The notes under the pieces: generated by a model
Seen by the model: the letters and a program-made list of their open reading frames with translations, nothing else
Told to the model about the DNA's origin: nothing
Databases searched by the model: none
In this document: positions 20,722 to 35,700 of the stretch, piece by piece
Layout of the letters: each line of letters begins with the position of its first letter
Position numbering within the stretch: position 1 is the stretch's first letter
Position numbers and translations under genes: made by a program
Origin: Branchiostoma floridae
Taxonomy: Eukaryota > Chordata > Leptocardii > Amphioxiformes > Branchiostomatidae
Assembly (NCBI RefSeq): GCF_000003815.2
Contig: NC_049989.1
Span: 11,361,273 to 11,425,272 of the forward strand
DNA length: 64,000 bases
Reading direction: 5' to 3'

Positions 20722-23700
20722 CTGAAACATTAAGAATGCGTGGTCATTTCGAATCCATTGGTAAAAGAACAATAGTAAAGAACTAAATCTACGTAGCAAT
20801 AGAGATGATACAGAGACAGCTTACTGTCAATTTAGATGAATCAAGAATGATTTCGACAAATGTCTAGTACCCAGATCCCGCAACTGCCACATTCGTGACC
20901 ACGGTATATCAGTATTACAAAATAGACTACTTTATCGATGGTAGAATGAAAACTTACCTTTGCAGTACGTTGAGAAGAGTTCGGGCTTTCCTGACTTGAA
21001 CGCCGCATCCGTACATATTTGTCCTGTGGAATGAAATCACAAGGTTAGAACCATTGCTGCAAACGAAGAACACAAGAAAGGCAGTCTAAAAAACGTATTG
21101 TGAGCCCACGGAACAATGTCATACAATTTTTGTGGACAACTTATTGTGATTTTGTTTAGTGAAGGTTAAGTGAATATTTGTATACAATGACTATAGCCTC
21201 CAATGATTGTAAGAAACTTATCCCATACTACAACTCCTGTACTAGTTAGATAAGCCTTAAGTTAAGTTATAGAACTGTAGTTATGTAGATGCCATACTTT
21301 GTACCTCGTACAATTGTTGCGCAATAAAGTTATTAAAGTCTTACGTGCACAAGTCTTCATAATCATGCCAAACTGCGGATGGCTCTTCATAGTCTTCATC
21401 CAAGTCGACCAGGCGCCGCAATCAAGAGCTAGAAAATGGAACAACATTTTATATATCCACTCAAAAGCCCCTGCCACGCGTTCAACAAACTTAGGCTATA
21501 TCTTTTGAACGGTAGTACGTAGCCGAATTTGAAAATCGCAAGAGACACTATAGTGTATTTCTCATCTGAAAATCTGCCCCTTTTTACCGCACAAAGCTCG
21601 GAGACATACAAGCATCAGACGATCAATAAGAATAAGGGATGATACAGACAACAACGGGCGTATTATACTTCTGGAATTGTTAGTCGTTCTAGTGATTTTC
21701 TCTATGAGTCAGCATCTTAATTATTGACGTTTGATTAGACTAAGTACAGATGTCCAAGTGTCACATGAAAAGTTTGGGTAGAAATTATACCAGAAGCACT
21801 AAGTCTAAGATCTTACAAATCTAAAGTAAACTAATTTTTAAAAAAATATTAAATACAACGCATAAACTCACTCTTTGACGAAGATGACACCTTAGTCTGG
21901 CTAGAAATCGCTGCAAAAACAAACGATACATTTTTTTTAACTTGTGGCAAACTGAAAGGACAAGTTCATTTTGCTACAAACATTATGATGATCGTACGTT
22001 ATCATCAGAAAATGAGATAAGTGGAAAATTTACATATGTTTCAATTAATTTTTTTTAGATATGATCTGGAATTGTACTGCACAGCTCAAGTTTCAAACTA
22101 GGGGGCCCAAACATACACTACTTCTTCCTTGCGTCACAAGCTGTCTATCTGAAAAAAAATCAATACCATATGCATAGCACGTCCAGGTCAATAGATAAAA
22201 AACAGAAATCAACCTTGACTTTTGTCTTCTAAACACCTACCTACATAATTTATTACCAAATATCATCGTAATGCATGAAGGTGTTCTTGAGTTATGGTGA
22301 CTACAAAAATCCGGAAGAACAAACAGACAGACAGACAGACACAAAGACACACCCAAAGCTATATCTCAATTTTTCATGGACATGAAAAACAATTCTCTCT
22401 TACATAGTAGGTAAGCCGCACATCCGAGTGTTCCAAACATGTCTGGGTAAGTCTTCTTGAAGGCGTTGTCGCGGCATGTATACGCTGTAATTATAGAGGT
22501 TGGAATCATGTAAGAAGACATCATTAGCCTTGGGATCTTTATCAATTTTGATCATGGAATATCTATAATCATTTCAGCATCTAGGATCGGAAATACATGA
22601 TTAACAGTAACAAGTGTTTACTAAGATTAACAAACAATATAACATTGACTTAGCGTGGTGCATTTATTGATATTTCGGTGATATCTATATTGTCAAGGCA
22701 ATTTGAATACAAATGATAAGATTGTGAAGCGAAACAACAGATAGTACGTACGTTTACAGCTGTTCATGATGTTCTGGAACTGAGCTGCTGGGAGTTTCTT
22801 CTTCATATCTTCGTACCAGGTCTGCCATTTGCCGCAGTCTAGCTGAACCTCTGGATAGGATAAGTGTAACAATGATAAAAAGGAACAACTATTTCAAACT
22901 TTCATCTTCATCGTTCTAGTTTGTGAAATGCCGGCAACATGTATTGGATTGTGACATTTATGTAAGCTCCATTGGTGAAAACTCTAAACAACGTTAGTTC
23001 TAATCGAGAGTGCCATGTAATTTTCTTCATCTAAGTATGTAACAAGAAGAAAGACAACTTACGCTGTGTCTGTGACTGAACCTTGCTTTGGATAGCTGTA
23101 AAATAGAGATGACTAGTTAAGACAGGATTTGTTTGACTTGTATATCACTGATAATTGCTTTGTAATTATACTGACAAGGACCTATCTGAAGTGTAACCAC
23201 CTCGCCATATATTTAGATCTGATCTTTCCACAATGTCTTGTCATTCTACGTTTTCAGGTTTCGATATCACTGATGATATCTTCGTCATTCAAACGGAAAG
23301 TTTCTGTTTTAGAATGTAACTAACATATGGTGCATAGAACATGGTTATTTACACCGTCTTCTCATGTCTCTACTTACTCAGTAAGTACGCTGCACAACCC
23401 ACAGTCTTAAACATGTCTGGGTAGGTCTTCTTAAAGGCAGCGTCTTGACAAGTGTTGGCTGGAAACAACAAAATGTAGTCAGTACTTCGTGATTTTAGCA
23501 AATATACAATCTGATGTACCTTGTTCGTTGACACATGTTGTCGATAGACGGTACCTACTGTATAATCTTCAAGGTGAGAATTCAAGGTGAGAATATCATA
23601 TTGAATATAGAATTGAGGACCTATGCACAATACACACATTTTATCTGACTTACGTTTGCAGGAGTTCATGATGCTCTGGAACTGAGCTGCTGGGAGTTTC

Positions 23701-26700
23701 TTCTTCATATCTTCGTACCAGGTCTGCCATTTGGCGCAGTCTAGCTGAACCTCTGGGTAGGATACAAGTGTAACAATGATAAAGAGGAACAACTATTTTG
23801 AACTTTCATCTTCATCGTTCTAGTTTGTGAAATGCCGGCAACATGTATTGGATTGTGACATTTATGTAAGCTCCATTGGTGAAAACTCTAAACAACGTTA
23901 GTTCTAACCGAGAGTGCCATGTAATTTTCTTCATCTAAGTATGTATCAAGAAGAAAGACAACTTACGCTGTGTCTGTGACTGAACCTTGCTTTGGATAGC
24001 TGTAAAATAAAGATGACTAGTCAATATTGGATTTGTATGACTTGTATATCACTGATAATTGCTTTGTAATTATACTGACAAGGACCCATCTGTAGTGTAA
24101 CCACCTTGCAAGCCATATATCTAGATCTGATCTTTCCACAATGTCTTGTCATTCTACGTTTTCAGGTTTCAGGTTTCGATATCACTGATGATATCTTCGT
24201 AATTCAAACGGAAAGTTCCTGTTTTAGAATGTAACTAACATATGGTGCATAGAACATGGTTATTTACATTGTCTTCTCATGTCTCTACTTACTCAGTAAG
24301 TACGCTGCACAACCCACAGTCTTAAACATGTCTGGGTAGGTCTTCTTGAAGGCAGCATCTTGACAAGTGTTGGCTGGAAACAACAAAATGTTGTCAGTAC
24401 TTCGTGATTTTAGCAAATATAGATGTACCTTGTTCGTTGACACATGTTGTCGATAGACGGTATCTAATGTATAATCTTCAAGGTGAGAATTCAAGGTGAG
24501 AATATCATATTGAATATAGAATTGAGGACCTATGCACAATACACACATTTTATTTGACTTACGTTTGCAGGAGTTCATGATACTCTGGAACTGAGCTGCA
24601 GGGAGTTTCTTCTTCATATCTTCGTACCAGGTCTGCCATTTGCCGCAGTCTAGCTGAACCTCTGGGTAGGATAAGTGTAACAATAACAAAGACGAAAAAT
24701 CACATTGGAACTTTATCTTCGTCGTTCCTGTTGTGAAATCACGACAAGAAACCTAGATTGTAACATATATTTAAGTTCCGTAGGTGAAAACTGTAAACAA
24801 CGTAAACCCAAAGGAAAGTTTCAGGAAGAATTCTTCATCTAACTAGTAACCAAGAATGGGGGACAACTTACGCTGTGTCTGTGACTGAACCTTGCTTTGA
24901 ATAGCTGTAAAATAGAGATAATAACTGGTCAAGACATGCGTTTTTGTGGCTTGTGTCACCCATAATTGATTTGTAATTTATACTGACAAAAATCCATCCA
25001 AATTGAACCCCCCTTACTATATATTTAGATTTTTCCCAGACGTCTTCTCATTCTACTTACTCAGTAAGTACGCTGCACAACCCACAGCCTTAAACATGTC
25101 TGGGTAGGTCTCCTTGAAAGCAGCGTCTTGACAAGTGTTGGCTGAAAACAATAAAAGTGTTGATAAGTACTAACAGCAAACAACATACAGCAAAGATCGC
25201 AAATGTACTGGTTTTTTTCGTTACAATTTGAAAGAGGCATTATGACAAAGTTGGTAAGAGTTGCATAAATTGTATGTTACTTACGTTTACAGCTATTCAT
25301 GATACTCTGGAACTGAGCTGCTGGTAGCTTTTTCTTCATATCTCCGTACCAGGTCTGCCATTTGCCGCAGTCTAGCTGAACCTCTGGATAGGATATAATA
25401 GAATAGAACTTATTACACGACGATTGTACGTGGTACAATGTATGGCAACGACAATTGCACAAAGTACAAAATAGATGTATAGAATAAGACCTAACATCCT
25501 GATTATCATAACAATAAGGGCTAATACACGTATCTGATATAGTGTTACAATCAAGTTGGGCTAATGACTAAGGGAAAAAAATTATCTTGAAACAGAAACT
25601 TTATCTCAGTCTTTCTAGTGGTGAAATCTTTACAACGTAGATTGCAATACAAGTTCTGTAAATAACAAATATACACATCTTGCGCCCAACAGGAAAGTAT
25701 GACTTACGCTGTGTCTGGGACTGGACCTTGCTTTGGATAGCTGTGAAAAATTGAATTATATGTAAGAAAGGATTTTTCACAACTTAAGTTCGAATATTAC
25801 TAATGATTGATTTATAATTCATAATAACAAAGACTGATTTAAACTGTAACCACAACATGTCGCATATACTACGTATACGTTTGTTCGACAACGTCTTCTT
25901 ACCCTCTCTACTTACTCAGTAAATAAGCTGCACAACCCACGGCCTTAAACATATCTGGGTAGGTCTCCTTGAAGGCGGCATCTTGACAAGTGTTGGCTAG
26001 AAATAAAACGACACCATTTTTGTCAGTACCTTACCCATCAACATAAGAAATGTCTTTCGATGTAATAGATGACAATATTTACATCAAAGAAATTGATGGA
26101 TTTTTTTCATAATGCAGGGTATCAAACTTACCCTTGCAAGCATTCATGATGTTCTGGAATTGAGCAGCTGGGAGTTTCTTCTTCATATCTTCGTACCAGG
26201 TCTGCCATTTGCCGCAGTCTAGCTGAACCTCTGTGTAGGATGCATGTAACAACTATCAAAAACACCTTTAAAGCAGAATCTTCAGCATAATTGTTGATCT
26301 GGTAGTACAATGATGACAACTGATAGTGTCCTTGTACTTCATTAGATAAAATCTCTACAAAATGTGACCCTAACTGCAGAAAAATGTTTCCTCATCTAAA
26401 TTTAATGATCAGGCAAGAAGGAAGACAACTTACGCTGTGTCTGTGACTGGACCTTGCTTTGGATAGCTGTAAAATAGAAGAGATTTCAGTTCATTGATAT
26501 TGCTTTTGTTTTACAATTTAGCGTTTCTTTATCACTGATGATTTCTTCATAATTCAAACGCACAATGTCTGTCTTAAAATGTAAACCACAAATGATGCAT
26601 ATAACGTTACTTACTCAGTAAGTAGGCCGCACAATCCACGGCCTTGAACATGTCTGGGTATGTCTCTTTAAAGGCAGCATCTTGACAAGCGTTGGCTGAA

Positions 26701-29700
26701 AATAAGATTTTTCGTAGAAATCAACATGAAATGTTATATTGTAGATACCTTTTCAAAATGTTTCTATCATCACATTGAATATGTTATGAATATCAAAAAT
26801 ATATATACAATATATTTATAGTATAAAGCGTACGTTTGCAGCTGTTCATGATGCTCTGGAACTGGGCAGCTGGAAGTTTCTTCTTCATATCTTCGTACCA
26901 GGTCTGCCATTTGGAGCAGTCCAGCTGGATCTCTGAGTATGAAAGCATTGGACACAGTTGGAAAGAAAGATTGCAATGGGAATTTACTATATACTATATT
27001 AGTTATCTGTCTATTCGCAAAAATAAACGTATATTGACAGCATTATTTTTCTATTTTCCATCGTCTATCTATATTTCGTTTTCAGATTGGTTAGAAGTGA
27101 GGAAAACTCACGCTGTGTCTGCGACTGCACCTTGCTTTGGATGGCTGAAAGTAACAATTTTATGTTAAAGCATTCCATCAAGACAAATGTATGGAATATA
27201 TTCGCAAATATGACCATGTGCTTCAAAATCGTTAATCTTAATTTGACTACCAAACCGTGAAAGAAATAATGATTGTCGATGCGTTATTCCAAATCAAAGA
27301 AATGAAATGATAAAAGCTCCTTGATTAAATTCGGTATAAAATACGAAGTTGCCACGTACACAGTAGATATGCCGCACAGCCGATTGTTCCAAACATGTCT
27401 GCGTAGGTCTCCTTGAAAGCAGCGTCCTGACAGACAACGGCTGCAAAAGAAATTGGTCGTCTTTATCTTCAAACACTAATTTACGATGTTAGGTTTACGT
27501 AGATTTTCTATTGATGATATAATTATTTTTCATTTTGAATCAAAGCCAAAAATACAGCTCTGATCATGATAAATATGCACTGATAGCATCTTGTTGGAAA
27601 CTTATCATGTTATGGTGTTCTGAAGTCCAAAGTATACAGCTGCACGTAATCGCATCATATACTGACAAACCAACAACAGAATACAGGAGGTAGGACGTTT
27701 GTTTGTTTGGCATCAGTTTTACGCAGATACAGTTTGCACTATGATACGTTTTACTCACGTTTGCATGTGTTCATGATGCCTGTAAACTGAGCCTCTCCAA
27801 CTTTCTCCTTAATGTTGCTGTACCAGGTCTTCCAGTTGGCACAGTCTATCTGGATCTCTGTACGTGAAGAAAAAGCATAGCAATCATTAAAGATGATGCT
27901 TTATCATTCATATTGAATTTTCAAAAGTTTTAGCAATAGTTTGAACTCATCCTAATGATCATAAATTTTGAGGATTTATGAAAGCAAAGAAAGGGGTTTA
28001 CGCACGTTGTGACTCCACCTTGCTGACACTGGAACCTGGAAGCAAGACCCCAAACTTATTTTAATAGAGCAATTTTCATTCGTGCTTAGCAAAATCGAGA
28101 AAAGACCAACCTCTTATGCATTTTCTTATGCAACAATGAAATATCTAGCTGATTTTTATTAAACATTCTTGAAAAAATATGTTTTGAGCAGGGAAAAAGA
28201 CATTTCTATGATACGGTACATACATGTTTGTATGTATGTATGTCTTCGGCTCAAAAATGTATTCTGGCTGCATGATTCCTAGGTTACTATTTAGTGATTC
28301 ACACGTACACTTTTTGGTATAACTTACTTTGCTGTGATTCTGCTTCCACTTTTTCAACCGGTGCTGGAGCTTCCGGTTTCTCAGTCAGAGCTGGAGTTTC
28401 CGGTTTCTGAGTCGGAAGCTTCGTTGTAACTTTTATTGGTTGAGGTGTTGTCACAACTACAGGCGCTGGAGTTTCCTCCTTTGGGACGGGCGTTGTCACA
28501 ACTACAGGCGCTGGAGTTTCTACCTTTGGGACGGGCGTTGTTACGACTACAGGCGCTGGAGTTTCTACCATTGGGGCGGGTGTAGTAACAACTACAGGCG
28601 CTGGAGTTTCTACCATTGGGGCGGGTGTTGTCACAACTACAGGCGCTGGAGTTTCTACCATTGGGGCGGGTGTAGTAACAACTACTGGAACCGGTACTTG
28701 TGTTGTCGCTACGACTGAAAAAAACAAACAACAACAGTAGTTTTCTCTGAGTGAAGATTCTGTAGGCCTGAATGGGATTAGAGATGTGAAATAATCTACT
28801 TCAAAGCCTGGCAGCCATCTTTGAATCAAGGCGGTGGGTGTCACAGGCTTCTGGACACCTTTGACCTCTTCCTGACGTCACCTTTACGGAAATCTAAGAA
28901 TACCCAGTGAAGGTGTAGGCATATATGTTTTGAGACAAACTTGACTTATGTGCTCCCCCAACCAAAGGCGGCATCTCCGTCATCATCATCAGGGTTATTT
29001 TGCATTTAGAGGTTACAAGAGTTAGCTGTTACTGACATAGAAGCTTGGGTCAAGTTTTCTTGACAAACTTGGACAAAACTAACACAAGTGGCAAAAAAGG
29101 AGATAACTTTTGAGAATCATAGCTGTTACAAGAGGAGTTGACTGACCTGGTGGTGCCTCAGGAATCTCAGCAGGTACTTCTACCGGTAACTCCACGGGAA
29201 CTGGAACCGGTACCGGAACGGGTACAGGGGCAGGTCGGCTGGCCTGGCACGCTGTACAGGCAGAACGGTACAGTCCTTACTCGTGTACGCTCATGTACGG
29301 GGCAGGTTAAGCTTGCGTTTGCAATTGTAAATTAAGCAATTTTCAGCTTTGGAGCATAAAAATCGTATCTCTGTAATGTGCTGACATTATCATTGCTAGA
29401 TACAGAAGGACACAGTAACTAAAGCTTTTACAAGAGATACACATGACTTGTGTACTCGATGGAACGTTTGCATGTTGTCTATCACATGGCTTTGTGAAGT
29501 ATCTAAATAAGGATACATAAACACATAAGCTTACCGCATGGAGGTTTGGAACAGCAGGGTTTGTCATCACCAGCATACACGGAGATCTGATTGTTGATGA
29601 CATTGATCGCTCCCTTTCCTGAGGTTGCAGATGCAAAGAGATTTATATTTCCAAGAATTTTCTAATGTGTCTCAAGCTTTGTGTATGCTAGTTTTGATAG

Positions 29701-32700
29701 GAAGCCAAAGCTTCAAATTATGCTTTCTACTCATAAAATTCTCTCTACTAGCCAGTACGTCGGCCGGAGCACATCTATAAACCTCATGTAGAGCGAAGCA
29801 GTTGGAATCTTTGGCGATGAAAATGTTTAGAAAATTTGGATAATTGAAGACATACCAGAGGACCCGCCGTTGCTCTTTCCACCGCCGATGGAGATGTAAA
29901 CACCACGTCGTTCAGGCTCTACAAAAGATTCATAAACTTATCAATTTTTCTATCTTTTCATAATGTGGACTCAACTAACGAATAGGTAAACATTCTATAC
30001 GCACTTTCTACAAATACTACTGTAGCATTTTATTTCCTTGCACTGCATCATTACTTGAAGTGAATGCATGTACAAGGACTTGAGAAAAACTAGCTAAGAT
30101 TTAGCGATATCTATTAGTAAGTAAAATTTAGTTTTATCACAAAGTTTGTAACTAGAAATTTCACATGATATTCCTCATGCGATTAATCAATCAATCTACT
30201 TGCTATGAATTTTCCATAAATCCGGTGTTGTTATTTTCGCACTCGTATATTTTCTCACGAGAAATATGATTAGTTGTAGACAGAACCCATGTTTTAGATT
30301 AGTATTGGAAGTTTCCTTAATGTCACAATGTCTACTTTGTTACAATTTTTGCATCTGTATGCCTGTACGTAGCCTAACAATATAAAACAAAGGTTTTATT
30401 TTGGTGTCTATCAGGGAATGTTGTAATGTTTGACAACTCACTGCCCAGTTCACAGCGCCGCCCACTGCAGCCCTTGGGACAGCTGCACTTGTAGGTGTAA
30501 CCCAGGTCCTGACACGAGCCACCCTGCAGACAGGGGCTAGGGTTACAGTTCCCCGCGCCTTGGGCAGAAGAAAATAATTTCATCAGGTTGGTAGAATATA
30601 GGATATATGAGAATTCTTGTACACAACCAAAATGAAACTTACGTAAGCAAGTAAATTTAATTTTCGTTGTGTACAAGAATTCTCATATATCCTAGAAGAA
30701 GTGGATATTTTAACAAGTTGAAGACTCGCCTATCTAACTTGTGAATATACAAAGTAGGATATGGAATCAATGATAAGGTTCTAGATAAGACAGGCCGTAT
30801 GGGCAAAATGTATGCAAACAGATTTAAGAAGTAAAAATATCTAGGCAAGTGATTTGTCAATTGCGCTCTATCAACAGAGAAAATGTTAACATAAATCATC
30901 ATAAATCAGAAGACTTATAAATATTGAAACTCGGCTTGAAACATACAGTTAAGACATCTTTAATAAATTGCACATTCTATAAAGAGAAGATCAAAACGCA
31001 CTTGAAAAAGTACTTTTGGAAAATGCCTCTTTGTACCTATTTACTTGAGCTAAATGCTGAAAGTAAGTGTTTACCGATTTGGCGCAGTTCTAGTGCAGGT
31101 GTCATATCATCAGTTCTCCTCTTGGCTGGTTCCTCATCTGCCAGCTCGCCAAGCCGACTCCGAAGCTCCGTCAGCCGCTGGATATATCCGTCCAACACTT
31201 CATCGGTGTTGTCGTTATAATTGTTCGCGACTGTGAAGGGTAGTGATGCATTGATATTTGACTTTATTCAAAATGCAACAGGGACAATACAATATGGGCA
31301 CTAGGCAGCTAACTAGCTCATATTTTGACCACATACATATGCATTATACAGTACAAGTTGAACAAAGCGCGTAAATATAAGCAAATAATTCTGACAGTAA
31401 GTTAGATTTCATATTATGTAGAAAATAAAATAGTCATACACTTTAAAAACAGTGGCAGCTAGAACATGTATGAGAAGCTTACTAGATTGCATCTAGATGG
31501 AGGTAGAGGCACAGCTAGAAGATTTTTAGTAGATGTCACATATTCTTGAAGTGCAGTTAAAAGTTGCCTATTGATACGTTGATATTTACTGTGATTTGTA
31601 TCTTATATTGTTCTTCCGTCGTTTTGAACTTTAGCCATATTATAACATTATGACAGTGCAGCTAAAAGCTGCTTATAGATACGTTGATATTTACTGTGAT
31701 TTGTATCATATATTGTTCTTCCGCCGTTTTGAACTATAGCCATATCATAACATTACGACCACCATGTTTAATCATAACAACTAACCTTATTTTTGCCACA
31801 TTCGCGACCTAGTTAAAATTTCAACCCAGTTTTTGAAACTAAAGGCCATTGACCCTAGTTATGATGACAGATGGAATGTTTTATGCTGTAGACTATTGTT
31901 CATTGTACAGATAGAACCACACTACCACATGGCAACGCCCAGATATACTCGAATGCTTTAACTCTTCCTTCTTGGACGGCTGTAGACATCATAATGTACT
32001 TGTTGAAAATATCTAGTTACTACCAGTAGGCAGACATGGGATCGGGATATGTTGTATTTTTTATATCTAATACCCCTGTCACATTTGGCGAAAACCGATC
32101 GGACGACGATTCTGCGGCGATCGCCCGGGCCTCGCTTATGATAATAACTTTATTGCACAACAATTGTGCAAGGTACAAAGTACGGCTTATATGTGACAGG
32201 GACGGTTTTCAGGTGAAAAATACGCGCAACCCTCTGTCGATCTTAGATATGGTCGATCTTCCATCGATACGCCCAAAGATCGTGGATAATGTAACAGGGG
32301 TATTAGACAACTCTAAATCACTGTAGCCTCTAGGCTGAACAGTTCACTCAAGAGTTAATCGATTGGTACGGTCTCATCGAACAGTTAGTATGGTCTCATC
32401 AAGCAGTTTACTTCAGATAGGGGTCATTTCTGTATGGTCAGAATCCTTTATTCACTTACTCGATCAAATGCAGAATTTTCAGGTGGAACAGTTTTTTTGT
32501 TTTACCCCTTTCACGACCTCTAATTGCCCATTTCTGTCCCCAAAGGCAATAAGGTTAAGGGTATGATAACTATCGATATTAAGATACGTTGCTTTGTACG
32601 AAAGTAAAAGTTCAACTCTGTCAAAAGAGATAAAAACATAACTAACAAAGGAAGAAGCTTAAACAGAGAGAAATCAAACTATTTTTGCGCAGTAAACAAT

Positions 32701-35700
32701 GCCTTCATTTTCTGTATCAACGCCAGAGGCACATTCCACAACTTGCTTTATATTTCAACATATGTTTTTTTTCTACTATTCAGAGAATGTAACCACTTTC
32801 GCTTGGATAAAGCATTAATCCTTTGAAGTTTCTGGTTGCATCTAACGTGCAATATTTGTTATGATAACTAGCTGAACTTTATTGACACTGTCAACGAATC
32901 AACATATTCTACGTGCACATGCATGAGCACCTTTACAGATATTGGTACTTTCTTATCTTTTGTGAGGCTACACACATAAAGAAGGCTTATATGTGCTGAA
33001 TTCATCATAATACATGCTTGATTTCATCACAAAGAATATGAATTCCTTGGGACTACATGTAAGTTAATGACAAGACAAACTGTGATCAACATCCAGGGAT
33101 TTCTCGCGTTATCTCTGACCAATCATTGCGCTACGTTGGATCACGTGATTCAGGGTTAGTCACTCCACAGGATTCTTTGACACAAAGGCCTTTTGACAGG
33201 GCCTGTCACAGTGCTTGTTAACCCTTTGACCCTATTGTGTACATAAAAATGAGACAGGTGTTTGTCTATTATGTGCTTACTTATTTACAATTCTTAAACC
33301 AGATGCTATAAGACCGTCCTTTTGGAGGTAGTCACAAGTACAATTTGCTTTAATGGTATTTTTCGAATCCCTGAGTGTTAGTAAGAGCCCGGACATTTCC
33401 ATATGTGTTGGATAATGAGTCTAAAGCTTGGAGCAAAATGCAGACAAACTCCGAGGCGCCTAAGGCTTCAATTAGTCATCTTGGCTCTTTATAATGGCTG
33501 CTTTGTTCTTTGTTTTCTACATGTGAGCATGCCGTAGTTAGTGGAGTGACGAGATAACGACAAATATGGCAGTGAAAATGAAGTCGCCATCTTGCGATAT
33601 GAACCGTCATTACATGACCAAACACTATGCTAAATTCAATGTACTAGTACGGGTCTCCGAGTTTTCGCTTGGTCTAGGGTGTCATATGTCCAATTGTAAT
33701 TATAAGATTCCTTTGAGATGAAACTGTCTATAACAACATTCATAAATGATCAGATATGATACATTAATGATAAAGTCTCGAAGACTTTCTTAAGTCTTCC
33801 TTAAGGGATCATAACGTTGTAATTTATTTCACATTGTCGTGCCAAGTCAATGTTGTTTGATCAAGAATGCTGTAATCTCGCCTTAAGTGTAGTTAGTTGT
33901 CCCCAATTCTTCTGCGCATCAGATGCATGGTTAAGTGAAAGATGAACCGGTAGCATTAAAACTATGCAGCGTCAACCGCAATGTTTTAAACACTGTAGTA
34001 CTTTTGAACTCTGTTTGCGAGTTATAATCAACCTCAGGTATCTAAAGGGAGACAAGAAAGTTCAGATAAGACCCGCTCTTAGTTGAGTAGTCTACAATTT
34101 GGATGGCCACTCCCAACATAATTGATTCGTTTAAGGGCGTTATTCATCAGATGGGTAAACTATATGGTCATACTGTCAGACACATATAGATAAAGGCTCA
34201 TATATTTTGTGATAGCTGCCTGGAAATATGAATTTTATATAGGTATTATGACAGTTAAAGTACTTAGTAGTACTTGCATCCAGCTATTTGGATTTATAAC
34301 CGTACTTACTACAAAGAAAATCTGTTTTGAGAATACTAGCATTTAAAATGTAGAAATGCGAAATTTCATATATCGAGAAAAGTTCGTATGCTGGCTCATG
34401 AACTTGCATGTTGTGCATCACTACGGTCTGCAGTGATATTACGTATGAGTACTAATAAAGTATTCAAACTTAGTCAGGATTTCGGAGTATCTTTTTGTTA
34501 ATCTCTTCGACGAACTTTAGACAAATCAACGTTTTGTCAAGTTTTTTTGTAAAAGTTGCTATCTAAAATTATAAAGTTTCCTCTGACAATTGACAATTTG
34601 CTTTTGAATACGAAGACATAAACTACTTTTGGTGAGGTAATTTCCTAGTCCAGCTTAGCGTAGCACCTAACGTAGATTATCTATCTATCTATCTATATCG
34701 ATACTGACCAAAACCCACTAAGGGGTATCCCGGCCAGGGAGGTGCACGGTAGTGTGGCCGGTGGTGGTGCATAAGAAAAATAGGTGCAATCAATAAACGG
34801 GAACAAAAAGTGAAAAACATTGTGAAGTGTCGGCCACACTATATAAATAAAACTATATCAATGGGTTGGGGAGGCCCATGTGCTGGGCCAGCCCTGTCTT
34901 GAAGGGATCAAGTGTAGGTGCTGTGACTTTGTGTGTTGGGAGGCTGTTCCCTTCGATTGTCGTCTTCGTCTATGTTAAAAGGATTATGGTGTGACGGTCA
35001 GAAAGTGATTTTATTGATAACATTGGTACAAGTTACCTTTTTGCTAACATTTATACTAAAGATAAATATAGCAATAATTGTTTCGTCATGCGATGTTATG
35101 ACTACATTTTGCTTACTTTCTTACCGGCCGGCCAACTAAACGTGGAAATAGACAAACAACAGATAATAACCCGGTATCTTATTTTTCACACTTGCTAATT
35201 GTGTAACAACGAGCATGGCGCAGATGTATTGTTAAACGAACATCAAAATAAACACGACATACACTAGTGTTTGACGACAACAACAGGACACAAAGCATCT
35301 AAGTAGAAATCATAACTACACAAAAGCTACGTCGATGAAGGTTAGACATCCAGGTAATAAGATACGCCAAAAAGCCCTGATACTCAAACAACTAGATATT
35401 TTCTTCCAGCTCTTAGTGGATAGTCGATACCATCTGAAACGTCTGACCGTTTCCCAAACCATATTCAGTTTGTTGAGTAAATGCTTTTTGGCGAATGATT
35501 TAAGCTGTTTTTATGCCATGCTGCCGCCGAAGATGGGGCGGTGAAAAGTTGTCTGTACACAGTTGTCTGTACACAGTTGCACTACACTGCTTACAAACCA
35601 TATGTGGAGGGAAGATGGTTTTATCCTATCTTTGAGATATCAATCAAAGTTGTATCAAAGTTTTAAACAGACGTAAGGTGCATCAGAGTTGTAAACAGAT

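Noticed and set aside
28440-28718. Plus-strand open frame with WSFYHWGG repeats
   Set aside because: It is the antisense shadow of the Pro/Thr repeat exon of gene B.
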